Below are positions 47,003-59,110 of a stretch of DNA of 64,000 nucleotides, one piece after another. The notes under the pieces are model-generated. The model saw nothing but the letters and a program-made list of their open reading frames with translations, did no database searches and was not told the origin of the DNA. The first letter of the stretch is position 1. Each line of letters begins with the position of its first letter. The DNA is from Sipunculus nudus. Its lineage: Eukaryota; Annelida; Sipuncula; Golfingiida; Sipunculidae. The stretch lies in contig CM049316.1 of NCBI GenBank assembly GCA_026874595.1, positions 68,534,676-68,598,675 of the forward strand. The letters run 5' to 3'. The position numbers and the translations under genes were made by a program.

Positions 47003-47460
47003 GTATTAATTTTAAAGTTTCTTACGATATATACTTGAGAGAAATAAGTATATGATTATATAAATGTAAATAAATATGTACCGTAGACCCCTTTTTTTAT
47101 GGTTGCAAGCCCCCTGAGTTTGCAAGGTCCCTTTAAGGAGTTCCCACTAAGGTCCAAATACTAAAAAACTCCCTTAAATCTACACCCAGACTCTGTCCCA
47201 GGCCCAAGTGTAGTGATAGTCAGCTGCACTGAGCAAGTAAATCAAGACATAGCTACTTCAATGTATAATAAAATAAAAAGTTATGATCATCAAGGTTAAA
47301 TATGTGGCCTCATTCCATTATATACCTCAGTTTTCCCAAAAATTTCTTAAGCTCAATCCCCTTATAGGAGGATAATTATTAAGAAAAATAAAGCATTTTC
47401 CATACTTAAAATCAGTCTTGACAAGGTTTAATTTAAACTCGAAATATTTCCTTACATCTT
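47003..47460. other. Low-copy intron sequence
   Basis: AT-rich; no family termini or open frame recognised. Confidence 0.5.
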
Positions 47461-47998
47461 TAACAAAGGTGTGAGCTGTCCCGGCGTTGTCCGTCTTGCG
47501 TCGTGTGTCGTGCGTCGTACGTCGTCTGTACGTTAACCATAGCTATCTCAAAAAAGGCAGAAGCTAGCATCACCAAATTTTTTTCAAATGATCATTCATC
47601 TGAAAAACTCTATTGGATTTTGTTTATTTTTTTCTTACTGCATTTTCTTAGATTTTATAAGGAAAAGCTGAAAAAGCTTTAAAAATCTTTTTCTCCAAAA
47701 CTGTCCAGCCAAATTGTCCAATATTTCACAGAAATGATCCCTGAAAGTATCTTTCTCAAGTTTGTTCGAATGGTTTAAGTTCGGAGATTTTTGGCCGAGT
47801 TACAGGGGGTTGAACTTAGTCAATAGATTGGGTAAATACAGCTTTAAAAAAGCATTGTAGCCAATTCAGAAAAGGCTTTCTGTGTTTGAAAACAGATATG
47901 ACAACATGCTGAGTTTCAACAGCCAAGTCAAGAGGTCACTCAGTACAAACAGGTGGGTTCCAGACATCACCATGGCAACTGACCTGGCTCTGAAGGGT

Positions 47999-48060
47999 GT
48001 CTAGACAATGTGTCTAGACGTCTAGACACAGCGTCTAGAAGTCTAGACAATGTCTAGATG
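47999..48060 (+). repeat. Second cluster of TCTAGA palindromes
   Basis: TGTCTAGACA/GTCTAGACGTCTAGAC-type units, paralogous to 41733-41800. Confidence 0.75.
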
Positions 48061-48127
48061 CAGAATTCCCAGATAATTGGAACTATATCTTTCAACTGTT
48101 TGAAAAAACTTGGTTTGCATTTTAAGT

Positions 48128-49464
48128 GAATCGGATTTATCATCAGGTCACATGTGAACTGCTGCATTTCTGGATGACCTCTGACCTTCCTCACTGCCCA
48201 GCGTCCATTTGTGCGTCTGTTTCTACACATAAACCCACATATCTCCTGAACCTTTGACCGATCAGGCTAAAAATTTTGCACTAATGTAGCCCTTTGATAG
48301 CTTTATAACATATACAAAAAATGGTTGGGCCATCTACAACCATTTTTGGACAGCGTCCATCTGTTCATCTGCCTTAGGATAAAATCACTCATATCACTCA
48401 TATCTCAGCAGTGATTTGAACCTGAAATTTTGCAGGTTTATACATCATGGACAGCTTTTTCGATTTTATGACAGGTGGCGCCACCTACATTCATGTTTTC
48501 TCTGCACACATCCAAACCCATGTCTTGGGAAACATTTGACCGATTAAGCCAAAATTTTGCATGTGTATAGATCTCACATAGCTCTTCATCATAGGCAAAA
48601 CTGGTGGCGCCACCTGCAACCACTTATGCACAGCGTCCATCTGTTCATCTGCTTTGGGATAAAATCACATCTCAGAAGTGGTTTGACTTATGCACCTGAA
48701 ATTTTGCAAGTTTATACATCCTGGACAGCTTTCTCGATTTTATGACAGGTGGCGCCACCTACATTCACATTTACTCTGCAGACATCCAAGATCATATCTC
48801 GGGAACCAATTGACCAATTTGGCCAAAATTGTGCATGTGTATAGATCTCACATAACTCTTCATCATAGGCAAAACAGGTGGCGCCACCTGCAACCACTTA
48901 TGCGCAGCGTCCATCTGTTCATCTGCTTTGGGATAAAATCACTCATATCTCAGAAGTGGTTTGACTTATCCACCTGAAATTTTGCAGGTTTATACATCCT
49001 GGACAGCTTTTGCGATTTTATGACAGGTGGCACCACCTACATTCACGTTTACTGTGCAGACATCCAAGCTCATATCTCTGGAACCATTTGACCGATTGGG
49101 CCAAAATTTTGCATGTGTATAGATCTCACATAGCTCTTCATCATAGACAAAACTGGTGGTGCCACCTCCAACCACTTATGCACAGCATCCATCTGTTCAT
49201 CTGCTTTGGGATTAAATCACTCATATCTCAGCAGTGTTTTGACTTATCCACCTGAAATTTTGCAGGTTTATACATCATGGACAATTTTCTCGATTTTATG
49301 ACAGGTGGCACCACCTACATTCATGTTTACACTGCAGACATCCATGCTAATATGCAACACACCTTACTCTATTCCCCATGCCACTTAATCCATGCCTCAC
49401 TTCACCTGTCCCACTCTGATTTCTGCGGATACACATAGTCGCTTGTCGACTACCCATATTCTAG
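48128..49464 (+). mobile_element. Family C element, 5'-truncated, with tandem core
   Basis: Half-units with palindromes at 48474, 48603, 48748, 48877, 49026 (GGTGGCACCACC), 49154 and 49304; spacing alternates about 129 and 145-150. The 3' end has TTTCTGCGGATACA (inverted 5' end), the hairpin TAGTCG-cttg-TCGACTA and CTAG at 49461-49464. The typical 5' hairpin is missing. Confidence 0.75.
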
Positions 49465-52430
49465 TTTTAAAATGTCCTAGTCTGAAACTTGCAAGTCTGA
49501 AACGTCCATTTTGCTGAAATCATAATGACTAAGGTAGATATGCAGGACTTAAGAGGATCAATATTAAATTTTAAAAATAAACCTCCATTCATGCTCCTTA
49601 ACTTTGCACAGAATTACAGGAATTTGAACTTACTCATTTGGCCAATTAAGCATACTGACGTAACAATCTCAGAATCGACAAAAGGTAGCATCACCAAGTT
49701 TTTTGAAAATGTTGGTCACATGACTCATATTTGACATTGCAGTTATTGTGGCCCCACCTACATCATCTTTTTTTTTACGGACAGAAACCTCATAATTTTA
49801 GCCTATTTCAGTTTAAAAATGTTTTATGATGAAATTGTCAAGCTTAATCATTTAATTTTTCACAAGTTTTATCCTAGGATAGGATTCATTCAATCGTATA
49901 AGAATAGATTTGGTTAATTTATTTTTCATAGAGTCATAGAAAGCTGCATGAAATTGGCATTGTGGCCATTAGTAAGCCTATCTCAAACTGAGGAGTCTTC
50001 AGCAAAACTGTCATTTCAACTTCTGTAACATTGTTGAAAAATGATTTTTAGGAGGCCTTTCTTCAAGTTTACTTAAATGATTGTTGGCAGAATTATTGGA
50101 CCTTTAACAATGAAAGGACTCTATCTTTTATTATTCTAAGAATTTTGTAAAACAACCTTATGGATATGTCAGCTTGAAAAAAAGCATTGTAGCCGAAGTC
50201 TTTCAGTGTGCATAAACAGATTTACAAACAGGCCAAGATTGTGTCTGTATCCATAAATAGCTTGATAGACTGCCTGCTATTTAAGATTTGGCAACAAAAC
50301 AAAGGTCAGTCTGGATCTATTTATAGCTTTGGCAGACTGCCAACTGTGTCAGATTTTGCAACAGGTCAGGTGTTCATTCAAAGCAGCCAGGTAGAGGTCA
50401 AGAGCTCACTCAGTGCAGCCAGGTGTAGGTCAAGTGTGAACCCAGTGCAGTAGTTGCAGAGAGCAATTTGTTCTGGTTCACCCAGGGCAACTGCTTTCCT
50501 CACATAAGCCTGGTCAGTCCAGTGTACCTAACTCAAGAGAAGTTTGATATATTGGCCTGATATTTTTACCTGTCTTTCTCATCCACAAGACTATTGATGC
50601 CACCTGCAATTACTTTTGCACAGTGTATGTGCTTGCTTATTTCTAGGGAGGAATGTGATATATCAGCCTAAAATTTCGCATATTTATACATATTTGATAG
50701 CTTTGTTGTATGCAAGACTGGTGTTGCCACCTACAATAATTACAGTGTATGTCCCTGCTTATTTCTCTTGGGGGGGGGGGGGTTTCATATATCAACCTGA
50801 AATAGGGCATATGTACACATCTTGGATAGCTTCTTTGTATACAAGACTGGTGACACCACCTAAAATCATTTTTGCATTGTGTGCACCCATGCCAATATTT
50901 CTGCAGTGATGTTTCTTTAATTAGTTCTTGTACAAAATGTGTAGTACTTGCATTGTTCATATGCATGTTACACATGTAATATAAAAGTAATGGTCCAGCA
51001 TTGAAGCATAAAACCTGGTGTATTAACCATTGCACAGGTTTGCATTAAGCCTGTAGGCCTCATTTTTAGCTCAGCTGACTATAAGTCATCTGAGCTATAG
51101 TCGTGGTCCATTGTCCGTCGTCCGTCTGTCTGGCTGTCCGTCCTTAAGACTGGCACGTTTCAACACCGTTGGACCTACGAATCTGAAATTCAGCATACAG
51201 TTAGATGTCCCCAAAATCTCCTACCAACTCACACATAAATTATCCTTAGATGTTGATAATTCAAGTTTGTTCAAATGGTCTCAGTTCAGTGACTTTTGGC
51301 TGAGTTATGGGAAGCTGAATTTAGTCATATGCCATAACAGCCCATGTAAGCTAAGTGGCTACGAAAATCTTCTTCTCAAAAACTACGGGGCCAAATTCTT
51401 AAATCTCACACATTAATTATCCTTAGATGTTGATAATTCAAGTTTGTTCAGTGACTTTTGGCTAAGTTATGGGAAGCTGAATTTAGTCATATGCCATAAC
51501 AGCCCATGTTATCTGAGTGGCTACAAAAATCTTCTTCTCAAAAACCACTCAGCCAAATTCTTAAATTTCATACATTAATTATCCTTAGCAGTTGATAATT
51601 CAGGTTTGTTCAAATGGTTTTGGTTCAATGATTTTTGGCTGAGTTATGGGAAGCTGAACTTTGCCATTTTGCTGTATTTTCCCATATGAGTTATAAACCT
51701 ACAAAACGTTTTTCGACTGATGATACTGAGGCCAGTTTGTTTAATATTTTGCATGAATAATTCCCTGAATCATTCTAATAATAATTGTCTTTTATGGTTC
51801 CAAAAAATGAATTTTGGCTGAATTATAAAGATTGAATTGAGTCATTTTACCATATATGTTAGCTGTGTGAAGCAGATACATACATCTAGCCTAGCACCAG
51901 TTCATCAGCATCCATTACATCATGCCTCTAGACATTTAGATTTCAGAATATCTATGGAAAATATTGACAATGTTTTTTAAAAGCTTTTAAAAGATGTAGA
52001 TTTATGATATTACATATCATCTGTACACTATTCATAATTTCTTAGGAATAGCAGGAGCTACCATCTCCAAATTTTATGCAATTATCAGTCACATATCAAA
52101 TGTTGATGGATTCAGCTCATTTTTGCTATCTGCATTTACTTAGATTTTACAGGGGAAAAGCTGAAAAAAACTTCTTCTTCTTGTAAAGAGTCCAGCCAAA
52201 TTGTTCAATATTTTACAGAAATGATCCCAGAGGCGAGCCTTCTAAAGTTTGTTCAAATGGTTTGTGTTGGATAAATTTTAGCAGAGTTACATAACAGGCC
52301 AAGATTGTGTATGTTTCTTGAATAGGTTGAGAAACTGCCAACTGTTTCAGATTTGGCAACAGATCAAGAGTTCATTCAGTGCAGCCAGATTTAGGTCAAG
52401 AGTCAGAGAATCAGTGCAGCCAAGCACAAG

Positions 52431-52514
52431 GCATGTGATCACCTCATGGGCAGCATGTGATCATTTCATGGGTAGCATGTGATCACCTCATGAGTATCAT
52501 TTGATCACCTCATG
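52431..52514 (+). repeat. 25-bp TGATCA minisatellite
   Basis: Four imperfect units GCATGTGATCACCTCATGG, matching 31039-31112. Confidence 0.75.
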
Positions 52515-52536
52515 TTCATTCAGTGCAGCCAGGTAC

Positions 52537-52582
52537 AGGTCAAAAGTTCACTCAGTCTAGCCAGGTGCAGGTCAAGAGTTCA
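52537..52582 (+). promoter_or_regulatory. Two perfect AGGTCA-N2-AGTTCA motifs
   Basis: 52537-52550 and 52569-52582, direct repeats with 2-bp spacing, in the same family B minisatellite as 31234-31312. Regulatory function is inferred from the motif only. Confidence 0.45.
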
Positions 52583-55500
52583 CTCAGTGCAGTAGCCTGA
52601 GCCAGTAATTTGTCACAGTACACTCGGGGCAACAGCCTTTCTCACCTAAGCCTGGTCAGCCCCGTGCATCAGACTCAAGGTAAGTTTGATGTATTGGGCT
52701 GATATTCTGACCTGTCTATATGTCTTTAATGGCTTTCTCGTTCACAAGACAGGTGTTGCCATCTACAATGACTTTTGCAAAGTGTATGTGCCTGCTTAAT
52801 TCTACGGAATAATTTGATATATCAGCCTGAAATCGGGCATATTTATACATGTCAAATAGCTTTGTCGTATACAAGACTGGTGGTGCCACCTACAATAATT
52901 TTTGTGTTGTGTGCACCCATGCCAGAATTTCAGCAGTGATGTTTGTGTATTGTTTCTTGTTCAAAATGTTTAGTACTTGCATTGTTCATATATATGAAAA
53001 GTAGTGGTTCAGCATTGAAGCGTTATACCTGGTGTATATCCATGTGCACAGGTTCGCATTAGGCCTGTAGGCCTTGTATAATTTAAAAAAGTTATGGGCC
53101 CAAACATAATGGACTTTGTAAAAAAATCAGGAAGATATTTGGTCACTTAAGACCAAAAGTGTTAAAGGTAGGGACTTTTTTCCAGTAATACAACTTTAAT
53201 TAATCAAAATTTAATTGTATACAAAAAATTAGATCAAAATCTGTTAAATTTTTTTAAATATTGGCAAAAATATAAAATTGGTACCTTAAATTTTGCCCAA
53301 CTTTGGCCATGGCATGTTTTTTTCCTGTAAGTACTGTGGATTTAATTTCACAGCATGTATACATAAGGATTTAATCTGTTAAAATCTGAAATTTGAAAAT
53401 AAAAGCTGCAAAATTAGGCTAGTTATTGAATTTTTTTGGAGGCTCTTGTTGTATTCCCTTACATTGTCAAGCAGTCCACTTTGATGACTGTAGGTCATTC
53501 AGTGCACATCTCTATGCTCCCCAAGCTGTTGACATAATTTTAGATGTCCCCAAAATCTCCTACCATACCGAAAATTGGGTCATTAGGACTTCGTTCCTTT
53601 GAGATATTAAGGAAAAAACTCTGTTTTCCATAAAAAAAGCCATTGTTACATTTCAAGGCTGCCTAATATCAAAACCACTGATCTGTTTTTGATCGTATTT
53701 AGTATTCACATTCTTTCATACATTTTCTATGAACATGCCAAAAATTAGGTCAGTATTGGGTATTATTTTGAAGTTATGGGCCAAAACATAATGCAATTTT
53801 TTTAAAAATCAGGAAATATATTTACTCACCTAACATGAGAATTGCTGAACCTAGAGACTTTTTTTTAGGAATATAACTTTATTTAATCAAGATTCAATTT
53901 TTTACCCAAAATTAGATCTGAATTTTGCAAATTGTTCAAGTTATTAGCATAAATAAAAAATCAATACCTTAAATTTTGTCCAACTTTGGCACTGTTGATT
54001 TAATGTTCACAGCATATATACATAAGGATTTAATCTTTTAAAATCTGAAATTTCAAAGAAATTGATTGGAAAGAATAGCTTTTATTCATGTTTTCATACA
54101 CCATGTCAAGTGTTGTTTACATCTGGCCCACCTAGTAGTACAGCCTTCACTTGCATTATGTAACCAACCCCAGGCAGCTTGCCTTGGGTCAGCTTGGCCA
54201 CTACCAGCAGGCTTCCCCTCTGCCCTGCACCCCCCCCCCCCCCCGATGGTGCATAAACTAGATGAATGTTATTATATTTTTCTGTATTTTATTCATTCTT
54301 ATTCTAGGCTATGCTACATTTTAGATTTTGTATTGTACCACCAGGGTTACAGTGATTAAAGTGTACATTTAATTGTGTCCACAAAGTGGTGTATTGCTAT
54401 GATAGTGTGGGTGTTCATGAGATAAGTAATTCCTTACTTCAGAAGAGTAAAAACTTCACCAGGCGTGAAATTGACTATTAATTCCAGTAATTAATTAAAA
54501 CTTGGATAGTAATTAGCACAATGATATTGTTTGTTTCTCATTCAACCAACAGTGTGTATACTTTATTTGAAAAGATGTTTTATTTTATCAAATTTACTGA
54601 ATCTTTTATTTTATTTTGGTGAATAAAATTAAGCAGGTACTGAAAACTCCAATGTGCAAAACTTTTTAATAGTGATTCAAGGAATAATCTTGTAGATGCT
54701 ATGTTATGGCATTATTTTCTTTTAAATTCAGTTTCAACATTTATGATTTAAAAATAATAAAATATATGCTAATATGACCCAATATGAGCCACACTCTGGA
54801 TATATGATGATTGCAACTTTTGCAACAATTCTAATATTTTAACTTGTAGTTTCAGTTTTTTTTACTCTGTCTATATAATGATTGCAACTTTTGCAACAAT
54901 TCTATATTTTAACTTATATTTTCAGGTTTTTTTATTAAAAATTTGTAAAACCAGTAAATAAAAAAATGATTCAGATAAAAACTTCTTAATGAAAAAAGTG
55001 GATATGCTTAAAAAAAATAGGATAATATATAAACTTAAATGCATTATTCCCTTGAAAGTGAAATAAAGGTATTAGTCCATTCTGTCCACTTGCCTGTCCA
55101 TCTGTAAATTTTCATATGCATCACAGTATCTAAAAACTTTTACTGTTTTTCCTTCATGACAGTCTTGTCAGAGTATTAGTTTGCAATCATATATTTAGAA
55201 CTTTACTATAACCTAGTAGGAGGGCCCCTTTCCTCTTAGCTTTTCATATTCTTATATAAATGGAAAACATTACAATAGAATATTTCTACATCCACCTTCG
55301 TGCTGCCCTCACTTTTCCCTTCTCCGAACCCCATCCCAAAGTCAGCCTCAGTAAGCAAGAACAAGATGAATCAGATATATTCATACTTTAATATTTTGTA
55401 TAACTATTCATCCATAGGTACCTATGTACATGCCAGAAATTATGTCAATATTGTGTAATATGTAGACATAGTGGGCATCACAATAATGTACCTTGTCAAG

Positions 55501-55931
55501 ACTAAAGAGATATTGTGTCATACAGTCACAAATTCATAAATCACTTCATCAGCATAGTTAATTATAACATCATATCTGTCAAATTGAAAGCTTGCAGACT
55601 ACCATACACTTTAGATCCTTCAACAAATAGCCTTATCATCATTCTACTACTGCTTATTACTGCTGTCATTGCGATCATATTTGCTCAAATATATCACAAT
55701 TTTCAACCCCTCCTAAATAAATAAAAAATAAACCACTATATTTGACTCTATTAATCCATCAGTCAGGTTATTTCATTTGTCATTTACTCACATATTACAT
55801 TACATTCCTTTATAATAGCCCAACATGTCCATGATATTCAAAAGCTTTATCAACTCGATATAGTATCACAGTGGAGAAACATTTATAGTCCAATCACGAT
55901 CAGCTGAGCGCCAAGACCCATGGGTCCCTTG

Positions 55932-56165
55932 TTAAGTTTAAGACTGCAAGATAAAAGGTCAAGGTCACACAACCCCACTTTTTGAAAAAAACATGTGCCT
56001 ATGTTTTAAGCAAAGTTTGCATCCAAAACCATTCTTCTTTTACTTATAGATCACCTGACAATAGAAGCAGAACCATCTATATATCAACATCACAAGATCA
56101 AATGTCAAGGTCAGAGGACCATCCTACTAATTCTTATGCTGACCAGGCTTACAGTTTAATAATCA
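55932..56165 (+). repeat. Fragment of the AGGTCA-type tandem repeat
   Basis: Two units related to 38260-38700, with AAAGGTCAAGGTCACA at about 55952 and AATGTCAAGGTCAGAG at about 56100. Confidence 0.5.
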
Positions 56166-57565
56166 GATAATTCCTCTGTTGTCTGGGATACTCTACTCCA
56201 ATATCTTTATACACAACTATCACTGATTCCAACCTCAACATCTTTATTAATTTGTTTAAATACTGTTTTGAGTCAGTGCCCTCTGTCTCTGCATGTAATC
56301 AGGTCTATTAAGTATTATTATATTTTTTCCAGCATCTCTCACCTCATACAAGAAGTCTATAGTCCTTTTGTTGGGCCCTTTTTGACCTGTCTGTGTTCTA
56401 GTCTGTCTTGAGAATCTTAAAAAAGTGGTTGAGTTGAATGCCAAATGGACCTCTTGTCTGATTCTAGGGATCCGGGCCTGTTCAAAGGCGTTAGATAAAC
56501 TTACAAGTCTCTTGGTTGCAGTATAAAAACTTATTATAACTACAGCAAATGAGCGGCCAAGCCCCATACTCAGGACTGGACCCCCAGTTTCTGTTTCTCA
56601 ATACATCGCATGTCTCCCAGCAAGACTTCTACATAATGATTAAACCAATCAGAAATTTACTTGAAGTGTCACAAAAGCTACAATAAAAAGATGGTGTACA
56701 TGGGAGGTGAATGAAAGTGCAATTAGGGTCTTTATCCATTAGAATCTAAGTAAATAATTCTGCATATCTTCCTTACATTTTATCAGTATATTTAAAAATA
56801 ATGCAGCATTGGAAGACAATCTTCTTAAAAAAACAGCTTGATAGTTTATCATGTCCTGTATAAGAAACTGGTTGCCAAATAAACTTGACTGATAGTGTAA
56901 ATTTGAAGTTTGTATCATGGTCAGTGTAAATACAAAGCTTATGACAAATAATTTCAGACTATTTTGAATTTTTGTCACAGAGGATCAGCAGTGGGTGATT
57001 TTCTTTTGTTATGTAATTCATAATGTAGTTATATCTATCGCATTTGGTCAATTAACTTTAAAAAAATCAATTTTGATGATTTTTATGACTTTGTACAGTG
57101 ATTTAAATCATGATTTAAATCACAATTTAAATCAAGTGATTTAAATCATACCAGGCCTGTTTGCTCATACCAGGAATTCAGTTACCCCACAATATACATT
57201 TTGAATAAAGACCACACAATTTAAGTCCAAAATAATATGTCAATATTATCTGAAGCTTAGGTATATGTGATCTTCTCTAAAAATAGATATGCACAGATGG
57301 ATGCCATGCACAAAATATTAAAACTGGTAGATGCACTACCAGTATTTTGTATGAGGGAAAAACTGTTGTAAGATTGTAGGTAGAATAGTGTATATGGTAA
57401 AATTATTCAGATCTATAACATGCTGCCATATGCTTTTTAATTCTGGTGGGATAATTTGGACTACACAGTATCTAGTTACATAATCTTAAAAAAAATAATA
57501 TGTTCAGCAATATTTAATTGAATGGTAATTAAACTCTAAAAGCTCAATTAATTAAACTGCATTAT
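56166..57565. other. Low-copy AT-rich sequence
   Basis: No gene is established. A minus-strand open frame (56256-56567, 103 codons) is basic and not clearly repeat-derived, but no domain is recognised. At 57099-57149 four copies of the palindrome GATTTAAATC lie in tandem. Confidence 0.4.
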
Positions 57566-57840
57566 TTTCTCCTGCTTCCGCGGAACGGGGGACATTGATT
57601 TGGGTTTGTCTGTCTGACATTGCTGTCTGTCTAGCTGTCTGTGTATCCCTCTGTCTGTCTGTCTGTCAGGTTTCATTTCCATGTGATAACTAAATATTAT
57701 CCGATTTCATTCAAATTGGGTCTGTGATTGCTCTCATGCATACCTTGGTTAGGATTGGTTTTGGAGTGTCTCTCTGAAAAATTATTATCACCAGCTCCAG
57801 AAAAAAAATTCCCTTTGTTTCCAGTTCACAACCAATATTA
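57566..57840 (+). mobile_element. Possible 5' end of a further repeat family
   Basis: Opens with CTTCCGCGGAACGGGGGACA (an internal CCGCGG palindrome), then a GTCTGTCT-rich stretch, the same layout as the 5' ends of families A and E. No 3' partner was identified. Confidence 0.35.
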
Positions 57841-57843
57841 TGA

Positions 57844-57936
57844 CATGTGGAGACATCTTCAGGGGACAATGAAAACTAAAACACAGGCACGATGCCATGT
57901 GGAAACATCTTCAGGGGATAATAAAAACTAAAACAT
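57844..57936 (+). repeat. 52-bp tandem duplication
   Basis: Two units beginning CATGTGGARACATCTTCAGG. Confidence 0.75.
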
Positions 57937-58355
57937 ATTAAGTAGGACATCAATTCAACAAATTTACTTGTTTTGAGTAAGTTAATCTATAATTAAGTTA
58001 AAATGGAAATACCTAGGTAAGTACCATAACTGCTGATAAAAAGTAGGTTTATAGAAGTTTATTCAACTCAGAAGGACCCCTTTCGGGGTATACAGAGTCA
58101 TGCAATACATTATAAAGAAATTCTTACATGGCAAGATCACATGTGATATAAAACAAATTTTACATAGTCATTGAATGACCAATAACAATCAATATACGAC
58201 AAAGGCACATATTTCTAACCTAAGTATAAAAAGAAGATAATATGCAACATACCAATATACTAATATTTGCATAAAGATAGGAACACCTATCTGAAAATAA
58301 TACTGACACTAAGATGGTAAAATAATTATTTGTAATGTCTCTCTATAAATAATTT
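57937..58355. other. Low-copy sequence, nothing recognised
   Basis: AT-rich with no open frame or family terminus. Confidence 0.5.
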
Positions 58356-59048
58356 TGGCACAGTGCCAGGATTGGAAGAAGTGCAGCCAGGTATAGGTCA
58401 AGTGGTCATTCAGTGCAGTAGCTGCATTCTATTTATAGCTTTAGCAGACTGCTCACTGCATCAGATTTGGCACCAAAGTTCAGCCTGGATCTATTTATAG
58501 CTTTGGCAGACTGCCAACTGTGTCAGATTATGCAACAGGTCAAGAGTTCACTCAGTGCAGCCAGGTACAGGTCAGAAGTTCATTAGTCTAGCGAGGTGCA
58601 GGTCAAGAGTTCACTCAGTGCAGTAGCTTGAGGCAGCAATTTGTCACAGTTCACTCTGGGGCAACTGCCTTACTCACTTTAGCCTGGTCAGACCCATGCA
58701 TCAGACTCAAGGTAAGTTTGATGTATTGGCCTGATATTTTGACCTGTCCATGTGTCCTTGATGGTATTCTCATTTATAAGACAGGAGGTGCCACCTACAT
58801 TGACTTTTGCAGTGTATGCGCCTTCTTATTTCTACAGAGGAATTTGATACATCAGCCCAAAATTGGGCTATTTATACATATCGGGTAGCTTTATAGTGTA
58901 CAAGACTGGTGGTGCCTCCTACAATCATTTTTGCGCAGTGTATGTCCCTGCTTATTTCACAGGAGGGGTTTGACATATCAGTCTGACATTGGGCATATGT
59001 AATATCTCTTGGTTGAATACAAGACTGGTGGTGCCAGCTACATTTATT
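58356..59048 (+). mobile_element. Family B 3' fragment with DR2 motifs
   Basis: Contains three perfect AGGTCA-N2-AGTTCA motifs (58537-58550, 58569-58582, 58600-58613) and GGTGCCACC remnants. The family B 3' hairpin is missing; the fragment is cut by a family C 5' end. Confidence 0.6.
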
Positions 59049-59110
59049 GTATCTGCCAATACAGAGTTTTGCAGATGCTATGTTTTCAGTTGGACAAGTG
59101 GACATGCATT
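59049..59110 (+). mobile_element. Family C 5' end fragment
   Basis: GTATCTGCCAATAC-aga-GTTTTGCAGATGC hairpin, then family C-like ATGTTTTCAG; the rest is not recognisable. Confidence 0.55.

Larger units (their letters stand above)
47461..51062 (+). mobile_element. Family B element carrying a nested family C element
   Basis: A degenerate 5' end (AACAAAGGTGTGAGC) and typical family B core precede the family C insert; family B sequence resumes at 49465 and ends GCACAGGTTTGCATT, AAGCCTgtAGGCCT at about 51056 with the usual TTG altered to CATT. Confidence 0.6.
51067..55931 (+). mobile_element. Family A element with its 5' part replaced by family B sequence
   Basis: 51067-51226 is a typical family A 5' end; it breaks at CTCCTACCA. 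51227-53074 is the 3' part of a family B element, ending AGGCCT-gt-AGGCCTTG. At 53075 family A resumes at a point about 185 bp further on (TATAATTTAAAAAAGTTATG) and runs to CAGCTGAGC, a GACCCATGGGTC palindrome and CCTTG at 55931. The missing stretch suggests deletion with insertion, or recombination. The empty family D target is at 54482/54483. Confidence 0.7.

Noticed and set aside
56256-56567. Minus-strand 103-codon ORF
   Set aside because: No domain recognised and no splice or promoter context; kept only as a note in the region entry.
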